A stretch of 64,000 bases of DNA from Candidatus Obscuribacterales bacterium (GTDB taxonomy: Bacteria; Cyanobacteriota; Vampirovibrionia; Obscuribacterales; Obscuribacteraceae), in assembly GCA_020050835.1 (NCBI GenBank), contig JAGVKB010000142.1, positions 124,001 through 188,000 of the forward strand, in the 5' to 3' direction. Shown here piece by piece: positions 7,027 to 16,665 of the stretch. Each line of letters begins with the position of its first letter. Positions within the stretch are counted from its first letter, which is position 1. The notes below the pieces were generated by a model. It was not told the DNA's origin, did no database searches, and saw nothing but the letters and a program-made list of their open reading frames with translations. Position numbers and translations under genes: made by a program.

Positions 7027-8612
7027 TGTCTGCTCCCGAGACCGACGAATCGCAAGCACTAGAAGCCATTGAAAAGGTATCCGTTCGCAGTTGGCTTGCC
7101 GTGATTGGGGCCGCGCTCGGCGCTTTTATGGCAGTGCTCGATATTCAAATTACAAACTCTTCGCTGCCTGACATTCAAGGCGCACTCGGAGCGACACTCG
7201 ATGAAGGAACCTGGATTTCCACCTCATACCTGGTGGCAGAGATAGTAGTAATTCCGCTTACGGTCTGGCTCTCTCGCGTTTTCACTACCAGAGCATACGT
7301 AATTGCAAATGCCGTCCTGTTCATTGCCTTTTCAATCTGCTGCGCCTGGGCCTGGGATCTCCAATCGATGATCGTCTTTAGAGCGCTGCAAGGTCTCACC
7401 GGTGGCACGCTGATTCCGATGGCTTTCAGCATCGTTCTGACCACGCTGCCTCCGTCGAAAAGAGCGATTGGCATGGCAATTTACGGAACCACGGCTACCT
7501 TCGCGCCTTCGATCGGACCGGCTCTGGGCGGCTGGTTGACGTACAATTTCAATTGGAAGTACATCTTCTATCTGAACATCTTTCCCGGCGTCATCTTTAT
7601 TACTCTGCTCTGGCTGACGCTGCCCAGGGAAAAGCTTAGATTGGATCTCTTGAAACAGGGCGACTGGTTGGGAATTTTCACAATGGCCGGCGGGCTCGGC
7701 TGTTTGGAGATAGTGCTGGAAGAGGGCAACCGCAAAGACTGGTTTGGCTCTCCTTTCATCGCTACATTAGCCGTCATCTCCGCCGTTTCACTGGCTCTAT
7801 TTCTGTGGATCGAGCTTCGACAGAAGAATCCACTCGTAAATTTGCGCCTGCTCTCTCGACGAAATTTCGGACTGGGATCGATCGCCAACATTACCCTTGG
7901 TTTAGGCCTATACGGATCGATCTACCTTCTGCCGGTCTATCTTGCACAGTTGCAAGATTACAGCTCGCTGCAGGTAGGCCAGGTGCTAATGTGGATGGGA
8001 TTGCCGCAACTTCTCATTATTCCGTTGGTACCGCGCATCATGCAGCTCGTGGACACGAGATACATGCTCGCCTGGGGCCTCTGCTTATTTGGCTCGAGTT
8101 GCTTCATGAACGCGTTCATGACTCACGACAGCTCCGGTCCGGAGATGATCGTCTCACTGCTTGTAAGAGCGCTCGGGCAGCCGTTTATCTTTATACCGCT
8201 GTCCGCATTGGCGACGAGCGAAATCGAAAAAGAGCAATCCGGCTCAGCTTCCGCTCTCTTCAATATGATGCGCAACCTGGGTGGATCGTTCGGAATTGCT
8301 ATCATCTCCACATTTTTGACGCACCGAGAACAATTGCATTCAAGCCGCCTCACTGAATCAATCAGCGCCACCAGCACCGTCGTTCAAAACAGAATTTCGG
8401 AGTTAACCCAGACGATGATAACAAGCGGGTCCGACCCCTACACTGCTCATCAGCAGGCTCTTCAGTTAATAGCCGCAACCGTTCGCCGCGAAGCCCTGGT
8501 AATGGCGTATAACGACTCCTTCTTCATCCTTGGCTGCGCGCTTTTCGCTTGCGTGGTCACCGCCTTCCTATTACGAAAGGCGAAAACAGGAGCCACAGCC
8601 CCCGCCCATTAG
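7026..8612 (+). CDS. EmrB-type DHA2 multidrug transporter (MFS, 14 helices)
   Basis: This is a proton-driven inner-membrane exporter of the DHA2 family. The LDIQITNSSLPDIQ segment in helix 1 is the family motif D1, and the APSIGPALGGWL stretch in helix 5 is the antiporter motif C. About 14 hydrophobic helices can be counted across 528 residues. The ATG at 7026 shares its A with the stop codon of the adaptor gene (TGATG), so translation is probably coupled; an in-frame TTG one codon earlier is less likely. Together with the adaptor it forms a drug pump apparently under control of the divergent TetR protein. The substrate cannot be read from sequence. Confidence 0.94.
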   Translation: MSAPETDESQALEAIEKVSVRSWLAVIGAALGAFMAVLDIQITNSSLPDIQGALGATLDEGTWISTSYLVAEIVVIPLTVWLSRVFTTRAYVIANAVLFIAFSICCAWAWDLQSMIVFRALQGLTGGTLIPMAFSIVLTTLPPSKRAIGMAIYGTTATFAPSIGPALGGWLTYNFNWKYIFYLNIFPGVIFITLLWLTLPREKLRLDLLKQGDWLGIFTMAGGLGCLEIVLEEGNRKDWFGSPFIATLAVISAVSLALFLWIELRQKNPLVNLRLLSRRNFGLGSIANITLGLGLYGSIYLLPVYLAQLQDYSSLQVGQVLMWMGLPQLLIIPLVPRIMQLVDTRYMLAWGLCLFGSSCFMNAFMTHDSSGPEMIVSLLVRALGQPFIFIPLSALATSEIEKEQSGSASALFNMMRNLGGSFGIAIISTFLTHREQLHSSRLTESISATSTVVQNRISELTQTMITSGSDPYTAHQQALQLIAATVRREALVMAYNDSFFILGCALFACVVTAFLLRKAKTGATAPAH

Positions 8613-8813
8613 CAATCGAAGAAGAGAAAGCGCTTGCCGATCGAACGGGCGGCTGCCAGAGCCACATCTCGATACAATGCCATTTCCCTTGCAGCTGATC
8701 GTTGCCAGTGAGCGCGCCGCCAAGGAGATTTGCCAAGGCTGTCGAAAAACTTAACAGCCCGTATACATACGCTCAGGCTGGTTCCGTACATTCCCAATTC
8801 GAGGTAGAACGAG

Positions 8814-11800
8814 ATGGGAGATCTGAGACAGCCAGACTCTTTTGACGCCCAGTTACCATTCCAGAATCCGCTCGAGACTCCAGCTCAATCAAGGCCGGCG
8901 GACAGACCGGTAGGACAGCTACCAGCCGGCGATTGGAATCAAGCTCTGACGGCAGAGCAGCTAAGACAGCAGCAAACTTCGGGCGATAAATTGCCCGGTC
9001 TCCAGATTGCGGCTGCCGAAAGAAATGCCGGGCAGACAGCGGCACCGACCGATGGAAAAGAGCAAGTAAGACCAGTCGGGCAACTGCCGGCCGGTGACAT
9101 TAAACCAGCGTCTGTCTTGGACTTTCGTCCGCAGCCACAACCGGCCGGCGACCAACCGGTTAATCAACAATTTAAAGCAGGCGACCAAAAGGTCTTTGCA
9201 GCCGTCCCCAACGACCAGGCTCAGAAGCCAGGCGACCGCCCGGCTGCCACGCTTAAACTTGAAGACGCAAAAACCGTCCAGATGGTACTTTCCACCCTCA
9301 AAGAGTTGCAGGGAGCGCTCGGAATTACCGATGAGCGCATGACCAAGATTGAAGCCGAGCTCAAAAAAGGTGAGTTCGGCGCAGAAACACGCAAGGCATA
9401 CAATGCAGCGGCCAGAATGCTGGAAAACCATGTAATGGGAAATCTGGTGCTTCTAGACAGCCGGGGCGTCGAGATTCCGGCTGGTTGTCCGCTGGAACCA
9501 CCAACCGATCCCAGAAGCGGCCGGCATATCATGCCTGAATGGTATCGGGCCCAGTTGCAGAACGGCGATTTAAAATTGAAACTCACCGTCGGTGAAGACA
9601 AAGTTCCAACTACTCAAGAAGTAGCCCAATTGCGCGCAGCAGGCATCTGGAGCACGCGAGCGATGTCACTCTTGGAGTCGACGATCATTCACTCGAACGC
9701 CGCCCGCATCGAATCTCAAATCAAAGAGATGAATTTCGAGGGCCGTTTCAACGGCTGGCTGCCGAAAAAGGACATGAGCGACCACGAAAAGGAGCAGTGG
9801 ACTTATGCTGCTCAAAGCTGGATGAACCAGTGGATTCAAGTCAGGAACTATGCTCACTCAATCGCCCAGCTCAATGTCGCCACTCGCGAAAGCACTAATC
9901 CGGACAAACTTTTCGGCATCACGGTTCCGAAATGGACATCCATTGCACAACAAGTATTCTCCGATCAGGCTCTCAAAGATGAGAACTTTCCAGGAAAGGT
10001 TGTTCGTGACGAAAAGGGAAACATCAAATCAATCGCCATCGACATACCCAAAACACTCGAGCGAACCGGCGAGAATCTCGAACAGATGCGAAAGCTGGAA
10101 AAGTGGCTGGAGAAGTACGGACCGCAAGTAGATCAACTCATGAAGGAAGTGGCTCTGGCAGCCTCCAAAGAAGGGCGCGTCCTTGGTTGGATGGATGTCC
10201 CGGTGGAGGGCACGATCAAACCGGACGGTTTCAATGTCACCGTCATGAAGAAGGAATCAGACCAACGCGGCGGGTTTGTCGAAGTGCCGGTGATGAAGCA
10301 GCACTTCAACAGCGAAGTCGAAGCAGAGAAGGCTTTAGCCGAGCTCAAGAAGCAGTTTGCAGACAAGCCCGAGATGACAGTCACCAAGGAGAAGAACGAC
10401 AAAATTGACTTTTCTCCCAATCCAGGTTTCTTGCTCGGTGGACGCAAGCTAGCCGAGGGAGAACAAGAATTCAATCTTAGAGAATTCCGCTTTACGGCAA
10501 AAGAAGTGCAAAAAGACGGACAAAAAATGATCGCCGTCACTAGCACTCAGAAGTATCAGTACTCCTGGTGTCCCTATGATCTGATCGCCAGCGACAAGAA
10601 GACTACAGTTTCGGGCACCGAGCAGCAACCGGTCTATTACAAGCCGGACGATTGGTTAGTGGTAATGGATGCCGGGCGCACAATGATGATGCAAGCGAAG
10701 AACTTGCCTCGCTTCGAAACCGAGGGAGCTTCCTGGCATTACGGCATGAAGGGCGCAACCATGGCGATGGATGTCGGCTTTATTGCACTCGGAGGATTCG
10801 AGGGCGCGGCCATTTGGCGAACAGCTGCCAAAGAAGCGACGGCCCAGGGTGTGAAGATGGCGGTCAGCACCGGCATAAAAGAGATCGCGCTCAGCCGTGC
10901 CAGCTGGCACGGCTTTTTAGGCGTAACCGGAGTGATGGGACGGCCAATCGAGGCCGGCTTTGGTCACTACGGACACGAATTCATGAAGTATCGCAGCTAT
11001 GCGATGCTCGCAGACATCACAATGAACACTCTGCCGCTCGGAGATTCCCTGCGAAAGGCCTGGGCAGCCTCGCGCGGTGCGGCCTTCGTCGAGCGCCAAA
11101 GCGCTGTCAAATCGTTGCTGGATGCAAGCAAGCTTCATTCAGCCACACAATGGGGACTGTTTGGAACTGAGATCGTGATGATCGGAGACATTCTCGGCAA
11201 GGCGATTCCGGACATGCTGGCCCAAACCAAGGCAGAGAACTTGAGCAAACAGATCGAGCAAGCCAAGCAGTATCGCGGACCGGCCTTTTCACCTGACACT
11301 CCGACCATGCTCAAGGTGGACTCGTTAATCAAGGAGACGGAGAAAGTCAAAGCGCTCGAAGCCGGCTCGGCAAAGCGCAAGACAGAAGAAGCTGCCCTTA
11401 CGAACCGCCTTACCACAAGCTTCCTCGACAGCAAGAATCCCGAAGAGAGATTGGCTGCCGGTTTGGCTTTGATTAGTCTCAAGGGCAAGCAAGGTCTGCT
11501 GGCAAGCGAAGTGATCGGGCAGCGCAACATTGAAAAAAAAGTAGAGAACATAACGCTCGGCGATGTCCAAAAGTTTCTCTCGCAATATCAGCGCAATCAA
11601 CTCGGCTCCCTTCTAACTCAATATGATGCGCAGCTGTCGGTCAAAGCGCCCGAGCTCTCTCTCAAGCGAACAGCGGAGCTCTTGGCGCAACCGGAAAACA
11701 GCCCGGAAAGACAGAAGCAGACTGAAAAACTATCCGAAACTTTTAATCAACTCAAACGGATGGAAGACAAGGTCGAAGAGCTTCAAACTGCACTGGAAAA

Positions 11801-14800
11801 GGCCAAGCAGGACAGAAAGGACGCCGAGCGCAAGTCCGGTGATGAGAAGGCCAAACTGGATGCAAACGTTACCAACCTCTCCGGGCAGCTGGCTAAAGCA
11901 AAGTCCGAATGGAATGCCGCCGACAAGAAGCAAGGAGTAGCAGCTGCAATCGGGCTGATCGCCCTTGGACTCAACAAAGAAAACGGCCAGCTCTCGCGTA
12001 CTCTAGGCGGTGCAAAAGGTGAGGATGTCATTGACTTCCTGGAGCGGCAGGCAAAGACGTCAAACTCCAGCGAGGCCAAATATGTCGTTGGTGACATGCT
12101 CTTTCGCATGGGCCGCGCCGATATCTGGCAATGGGGCAGCATTTGCCAGGACATCTTGAAAGACGCCGGCATTAAAGATCAAGCTCAAGCTAGAAATCTC
12201 AAGATCGCCGCGATGTTCAACGATAACGCTCCCAGAATCGGTGAGCTGCTCGAACTTATGAGATACGATCTCGAACCAAAGCTTGACCGGCTGCCCGACG
12301 CCGCAGACCGCGCCAAAGCGCTCGCGCATACATATGGCCGCGACTCGCAAGCATATCAAGATACCTTGCTATCAGTAATACGCAATCAAAAGGAAGACTC
12401 CGATGTGCGAGCAATGGCCGCGCGCCTGCTGCTTACCTGCAGCGCCGGCACGAAGGAAGAGCGCCAATCCATGTTGCAACAATGCCGTGAGGATTGGCAG
12501 AAATTCTCGGCAGAACCGGGACGCTTTACCAAACAGTTTATCCACACCTTAAAATCCGATCTAACCAGAAACACTGACGGCGGCAGCGACGCCCAACGGC
12601 AACTGCTGCTGGACAGCAAATTCCGGGCAGCGATCGCTCTGTCTGAACTGGGTGGACCGGTCGAGCTCGGGATCGACGCGGAGATCAAATCTAAAACCAC
12701 GCAAGCCTTGATTGATTGCTTCGACTACACTCAACCGGCTATTGCCTTGCAAGTGCTACCACATTTGGTACCAAAACGATTGGGTGAGCTTACCCAGCAA
12801 CAATTGAAGGACGTGCGCGATACATTCCAACAGATGCTGGGAGCCGGGACCGAAGCAAATCGCAACACCGCCGATGCTATTGCCAATGCGCAGTCACGAA
12901 CACCGCTTCGCACGGCGATCATTGAAAAGCTTCCTCATGTTCTGGCCGGAGCCTCCGATCGACAAAAAACCGAGATCGCAAACACACTGAAGGGAATCAT
13001 CTCTTACGACGATCGCTACCAGAACTTCTTTGCCGCCAGCTCGCCGGAGCTCAGAGCTGCTGCCATCAAGACTTTGACTGAGCTTTCCGCCAACGGCTCC
13101 GACGCAGCCAAGGCCGATGCCATAAAGCTTAGCAACGCCCTGGTCGGCATGGCTGAATCGCAAAAGCGTGATGCCAGCCCCGATGTCAGATTGGCTGCGT
13201 TGAACGCGCTCGAGAAGCTCAAAGCGACCGATTTGCAGTCCACCGCGCTCAAACTGCTGAAGACGGAGAAAGATCCGCTCGTGCTCGACAAGCTCTGGTC
13301 GCTCGAATACTCCGAGCGCAGACCGGATTTGAACTCGAAGCGTTCGATGGCGGCCTTCGAAAGCGCAAAGCGCAAACTGCTCGAAGGAGTAGAAGCCACC
13401 TCTCTAAAAGACGGAAAAGAATTGATCGCTCAACTGATGAACACCGGCACTATCGGTCAACGGCAGGTCTGGTGGGAGACACTTCGCAAGCAGGCGCAGG
13501 GAGACGGCAGCGAAGCACAAACTGCCAGGAGAGCGCTGGCCCACATGATCATCTCCGGACAGAGCGATCCGCTTGCTTACGCGGCACGCACACTAGCCGG
13601 CATCTGCGAGAAAGAAGGTCCGAAGGCTGGAAAGGAGATGGCAAACCTAATCGAGCGCTGCCTGCTCTCGTCTCCGAGATTAAATGCTGACGCTCGCAGC
13701 CACCTGCTCAAAGCGCTCGATTCACTCCAGCCGGGAACAGCCGGAAGCCCGATCAGCCGGGAGGATGCAGCGGTGGTTGTAGCAACAGTGCTCGAACGCG
13801 ACCTGCGCAATCTGCCGCGGCACAATGTTCCGGAAAATCCGCTGGACAGCCGAACACTGACGGTCGATACAGCCAACTACCGCAGCGGAGAGCATATCGG
13901 GCTGCAACTGGAGGCGATCCGCTACTTGCAGAAATACGCCAGCGACAAGGTGATACCGATTTTGGAGTCACTGGCCGAGGACAACATCGTACGCGATCCC
14001 TCCGGGCGACCGACCAAGGTCAGCTATCCGAACGGCACCAGCAAGGAGTTCGTCTACGAAGGAGCGACAGCCGGATACGTCAAACAAGTAATCGAGCAAC
14101 CAAGTGGTGAAGTTTGGACCCGCGGCGATCTCAACGGCCAGCTGTTTACATGGACATCCAATCAGGGCGGCAAGCGCTTGAGCCGGGACGAAGTCGTCCT
14201 TCGCAATGGCGAATACAGTTATGAAGACGAGAAGCAAATCCGGCATACATTTGCCGAAAATGGCTCAGAAGTTCAAGCGAAGAGCGGTCAAGTTCTTAAG
14301 GTCACTTATCCGGACGGCAAGGGTCGCTCATTCACATATGAAACTGTTGACGATCGATTTTCTCCGGGCGGGCGTCTCAATCGCATCAAAACCGTCACTG
14401 AGTTTCCCAATGGTGAAACCTGGACCCGCAGCGACAAAGACAAAAATACGTTCACCAATAGCAAGGGCGAGACGATGCGGTCCTATTGTGAATTCGTCAA
14501 GGGCAACTTCTACACCTATGGCAGCCGCGGCGGCGAACTCGGAACGTTCTGCCGGGTAACTCAGATTGGCAACGGCTCGGTCATGGAAGTATTCACTCCC
14601 AGCGGTGCGCAGCTGCAAGTAAGAAACGGGGCCATCACAGAAGTCTCACCAGGAGCTGTAAAGCACAGCGTTCATCCGTCCAGCGAGATTCGCGAATCAG
14701 CCAAGACGCTTTTGGCGTTACTTCGCGATGGTACCGACCTTGCCAGCGCGCAAGCGAAAGAGCAGCATATCAAGTCAGCCGAGCAATCGAAGAAAACCGG

Positions 14801-16070
14801 TCAACAACTGGCTGATGACATCGGGAAAGTCCTGGGCGACAGTCGGATCGACAGCGCAACCGTTTGCAGAGCAATTTTTGCCTGTTGCATTACTAACCCG
14901 ATTAACAGCGTTGAAGACCCGCGTCGATTCATTCTCCAGCAAGCGATGAAGGACGCACACCCACAGGTTAGAATTGCAGCAGCCCGTGTCCTGTTCGAGC
15001 GAAGCGACCTCAAGAGCGATCGCGAGCAAGCAGCCGTGGTTTTGACCGATCTCGAAAAGAACAGCAGCCGCCTGGCCTACCGGAAGGATGTAGCGAACTT
15101 CCTCAACGAAGTGACTGCGGTCAAAAACAAAGATGCATTTCACCCGGATGATTGGAAGCTGATCTGGGAAGCACGCAAGAACACCGCTGACAATCCGCAC
15201 AAAGAACCGGACAGAATCAGACAGACAGTTGATCTGGCAGACGAGACCGACACCGAATTTCAAAGGGCCTTCGAGCGTGCCAAGGTCGAACTCTCCAAAG
15301 GCGATCACAAAGCGCTGTCAATGAGCTGGAATCAATGGCACCGCTGGTATGTCGACCACGACCTTCGCCTGCTTGAGCCGGTGAACTTCGCGCAGCTTCA
15401 GCATGCCGCAGCCCGCAAGCGTTGGGAAGGACATTCCTGGGAGTGGAAGACCAGCTCCTGGACATTTATTCGAGAAGAGGAGCAGAAGGCCAGAGACGCA
15501 CAAGTTCCTTACTTCTGGGCTCAGTTCAACCAGTTGATCGACAAGGCTCGCACCAGGGGTGATAAAGATCAGGAAGGGATTGAATCTCGCGAAGCATTGG
15601 CTTACATCATTATCTCCGGCGGTGAATCCTTCACCCCACAGCTGAGCAAGGAGTCAGTCAAGAGAGCAGCAGATGGAATTCTGGATATTTGCAAAGGCAA
15701 AGGTCCAGGCCGAGACGACCTTGCTTGGGCGCTTAAGACTTGCCTGGTGGAACAGCCAAAGCTCGACCATGCAATTCGCAGCACACTGCTTGAAGCGCTG
15801 GACGAATTGGTGGCACCGAAAGGAAATATCAGCAAGGAGAGCGCTGCCAATATAGCAGCCCTGGCTTTAGAAGCAGAATTTCGCAATATGCCTAAGCAGG
15901 GCGAAGAAGGATATGAGGCCAGCATCAAGCTGCAAACAGATCTTCTCGATCGCCTGAAAGCGAATGGTAATCGTGACATGGTGCCTGTGCTGGATGCGAT
16001 CGCCAAGTTTCACCGCGTCGAGCAGCTCAAGAAGAAAGCCGCCGAACTAAGCGAACAGATGAAGCGTTAA
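8814..16070 (+). CDS. Giant 2418-residue HEAT-like and YD-like repeat protein
   Basis: One uninterrupted frame. Residues 1-160 are a low-complexity Pro/Gln/Asp region with two copies of PVGQLPAGD. A unique globular part follows, with a hydrophobic Gly/Ala segment near 645-670 but no classical signal peptide. A coiled coil lies at about 960-1060. Long alpha-solenoid repeats (HEAT-like, for example SPDVRLAALNALEKLK) fill much of 1100-1700. Two YD/RHS-like beta repeats (KVSYPNGTSKEFVYE near 1735 and KVTYPDGKGRSFTYE near 1825) come next, then further HEAT-like helices. A block near 1560-1670 recurs near 2255-2390, indicating internal duplication. A weak AGGTAGAACGAG precedes the ATG. The function is unknown; scaffold or surface-interaction roles would fit the architecture. 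It stands alone between two efflux operons. Confidence 0.9.
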   Translation: MGDLRQPDSFDAQLPFQNPLETPAQSRPADRPVGQLPAGDWNQALTAEQLRQQQTSGDKLPGLQIAAAERNAGQTAAPTDGKEQVRPVGQLPAGDIKPASVLDFRPQPQPAGDQPVNQQFKAGDQKVFAAVPNDQAQKPGDRPAATLKLEDAKTVQMVLSTLKELQGALGITDERMTKIEAELKKGEFGAETRKAYNAAARMLENHVMGNLVLLDSRGVEIPAGCPLEPPTDPRSGRHIMPEWYRAQLQNGDLKLKLTVGEDKVPTTQEVAQLRAAGIWSTRAMSLLESTIIHSNAARIESQIKEMNFEGRFNGWLPKKDMSDHEKEQWTYAAQSWMNQWIQVRNYAHSIAQLNVATRESTNPDKLFGITVPKWTSIAQQVFSDQALKDENFPGKVVRDEKGNIKSIAIDIPKTLERTGENLEQMRKLEKWLEKYGPQVDQLMKEVALAASKEGRVLGWMDVPVEGTIKPDGFNVTVMKKESDQRGGFVEVPVMKQHFNSEVEAEKALAELKKQFADKPEMTVTKEKNDKIDFSPNPGFLLGGRKLAEGEQEFNLREFRFTAKEVQKDGQKMIAVTSTQKYQYSWCPYDLIASDKKTTVSGTEQQPVYYKPDDWLVVMDAGRTMMMQAKNLPRFETEGASWHYGMKGATMAMDVGFIALGGFEGAAIWRTAAKEATAQGVKMAVSTGIKEIALSRASWHGFLGVTGVMGRPIEAGFGHYGHEFMKYRSYAMLADITMNTLPLGDSLRKAWAASRGAAFVERQSAVKSLLDASKLHSATQWGLFGTEIVMIGDILGKAIPDMLAQTKAENLSKQIEQAKQYRGPAFSPDTPTMLKVDSLIKETEKVKALEAGSAKRKTEEAALTNRLTTSFLDSKNPEERLAAGLALISLKGKQGLLASEVIGQRNIEKKVENITLGDVQKFLSQYQRNQLGSLLTQYDAQLSVKAPELSLKRTAELLAQPENSPERQKQTEKLSETFNQLKRMEDKVEELQTALEKAKQDRKDAERKSGDEKAKLDANVTNLSGQLAKAKSEWNAADKKQGVAAAIGLIALGLNKENGQLSRTLGGAKGEDVIDFLERQAKTSNSSEAKYVVGDMLFRMGRADIWQWGSICQDILKDAGIKDQAQARNLKIAAMFNDNAPRIGELLELMRYDLEPKLDRLPDAADRAKALAHTYGRDSQAYQDTLLSVIRNQKEDSDVRAMAARLLLTCSAGTKEERQSMLQQCREDWQKFSAEPGRFTKQFIHTLKSDLTRNTDGGSDAQRQLLLDSKFRAAIALSELGGPVELGIDAEIKSKTTQALIDCFDYTQPAIALQVLPHLVPKRLGELTQQQLKDVRDTFQQMLGAGTEANRNTADAIANAQSRTPLRTAIIEKLPHVLAGASDRQKTEIANTLKGIISYDDRYQNFFAASSPELRAAAIKTLTELSANGSDAAKADAIKLSNALVGMAESQKRDASPDVRLAALNALEKLKATDLQSTALKLLKTEKDPLVLDKLWSLEYSERRPDLNSKRSMAAFESAKRKLLEGVEATSLKDGKELIAQLMNTGTIGQRQVWWETLRKQAQGDGSEAQTARRALAHMIISGQSDPLAYAARTLAGICEKEGPKAGKEMANLIERCLLSSPRLNADARSHLLKALDSLQPGTAGSPISREDAAVVVATVLERDLRNLPRHNVPENPLDSRTLTVDTANYRSGEHIGLQLEAIRYLQKYASDKVIPILESLAEDNIVRDPSGRPTKVSYPNGTSKEFVYEGATAGYVKQVIEQPSGEVWTRGDLNGQLFTWTSNQGGKRLSRDEVVLRNGEYSYEDEKQIRHTFAENGSEVQAKSGQVLKVTYPDGKGRSFTYETVDDRFSPGGRLNRIKTVTEFPNGETWTRSDKDKNTFTNSKGETMRSYCEFVKGNFYTYGSRGGELGTFCRVTQIGNGSVMEVFTPSGAQLQVRNGAITEVSPGAVKHSVHPSSEIRESAKTLLALLRDGTDLASAQAKEQHIKSAEQSKKTGQQLADDIGKVLGDSRIDSATVCRAIFACCITNPINSVEDPRRFILQQAMKDAHPQVRIAAARVLFERSDLKSDREQAAVVLTDLEKNSSRLAYRKDVANFLNEVTAVKNKDAFHPDDWKLIWEARKNTADNPHKEPDRIRQTVDLADETDTEFQRAFERAKVELSKGDHKALSMSWNQWHRWYVDHDLRLLEPVNFAQLQHAAARKRWEGHSWEWKTSSWTFIREEEQKARDAQVPYFWAQFNQLIDKARTRGDKDQEGIESREALAYIIISGGESFTPQLSKESVKRAADGILDICKGKGPGRDDLAWALKTCLVEQPKLDHAIRSTLLEALDELVAPKGNISKESAANIAALALEAEFRNMPKQGEEGYEASIKLQTDLLDRLKANGNRDMVPVLDAIAKFHRVEQLKKKAAELSEQMKR

Positions 16071-16128
16071 CAGCTTGACTGCCGGCTGGCGGTAAGCAGG
16101 CTTCAGAGGCAGGCAATCCCACACCAAA

Positions 16129-16148
16129 CTCAATCGGCTTTGATTGAG
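16129..16148 (+). terminator. Possible weak terminator hairpin after the giant gene
   Basis: CTCAATC and GATTGAG form a perfect 7-base stem around a 6-base loop, 59 bases after the stop of the 2418-residue gene. No T-run follows, so intrinsic termination is doubtful; it may only protect the 3' end. Confidence 0.3.
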
Positions 16149-16500
16149 CTACTGCTTGCGTCAGCAAGGACCGCCTGAGACTGATAAATTGAGATTCGGA
16201 TGACTTAAGATTTGCCGTTGTCAGCATTTTGCATCTGATAAATCACCTTTGAAAGAGCAAAGATAACGGAACTGCCCGGATCATACTTGCATTCGGGCAG
16301 CCACCGGCGCCATTGAGAAGTCTCAAAATCTGTACTGGTGCCTTCTATTGCAATTGTAAAGGACCGGCAAAGCCTCAAAGATTGATGAAAGGTTCATCGG
16401 TTATAAGATCGACTAAGCTCCGGCCAGTTAGTTGGGAAAGTCCAGCTGAAATGCTGGCGAAAAATCCATCCGGTATAAGATGGGAAAGTGCTAGTGCTTG

Positions 16501-16519
16501 CTACATATCTCGTATGTAG
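16501..16519. promoter_or_regulatory. Inverted repeat, operator candidate of the metal-efflux operon
   Basis: CTACATA and TATGTAG form a perfect 7-base inverted repeat with a 5-base spacer, 22 bases after the TATAAGAT box at 16474-16481. It is the right size for a dimeric repressor, and its position just past a putative promoter suits repression. No regulator gene lies beside it, so the cognate protein is unknown; it may instead be an RNA hairpin. Confidence 0.4.
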
Positions 16520-16665
16520 TCCAAGGAATCATGATCAAAAACGGACCTTCATCCGACAGAATTGCTCTCCGCCTGTTCAGCGCACTCCTCCGGACAGGTT
16601 ATTCGGCTCTCTTCAAGCGACGAACAATTGTGTCCGGCACGAGCTTAGCTGATGGCTGGTCAAGC

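Larger units (their letters stand above)
16071..16665. other. Intergenic region before the metal-efflux operon
   Basis: No convincing gene lies in these 595 bases if the adaptor starts at 16666. The region holds a hairpin at 16129-16148, two TATAAGAT boxes (16402-16409 and 16474-16481) that could be -10 elements on the plus strand, a short stem CCAGC-GCTGG near 16441-16457, and an inverted repeat at 16501-16519. If the upstream ATG at 16531 were used instead, the last 135 bases would be coding. Confidence 0.5.

Noticed and set aside
16420-16470. Possible cobalamin riboswitch core (GGGAA..CC..G..AAAT..GG)
   Set aside because: The GGGAA and short stem resemble part of a B12 box, but the downstream conserved pieces and the kissing-loop sequence are missing; the match is too short.
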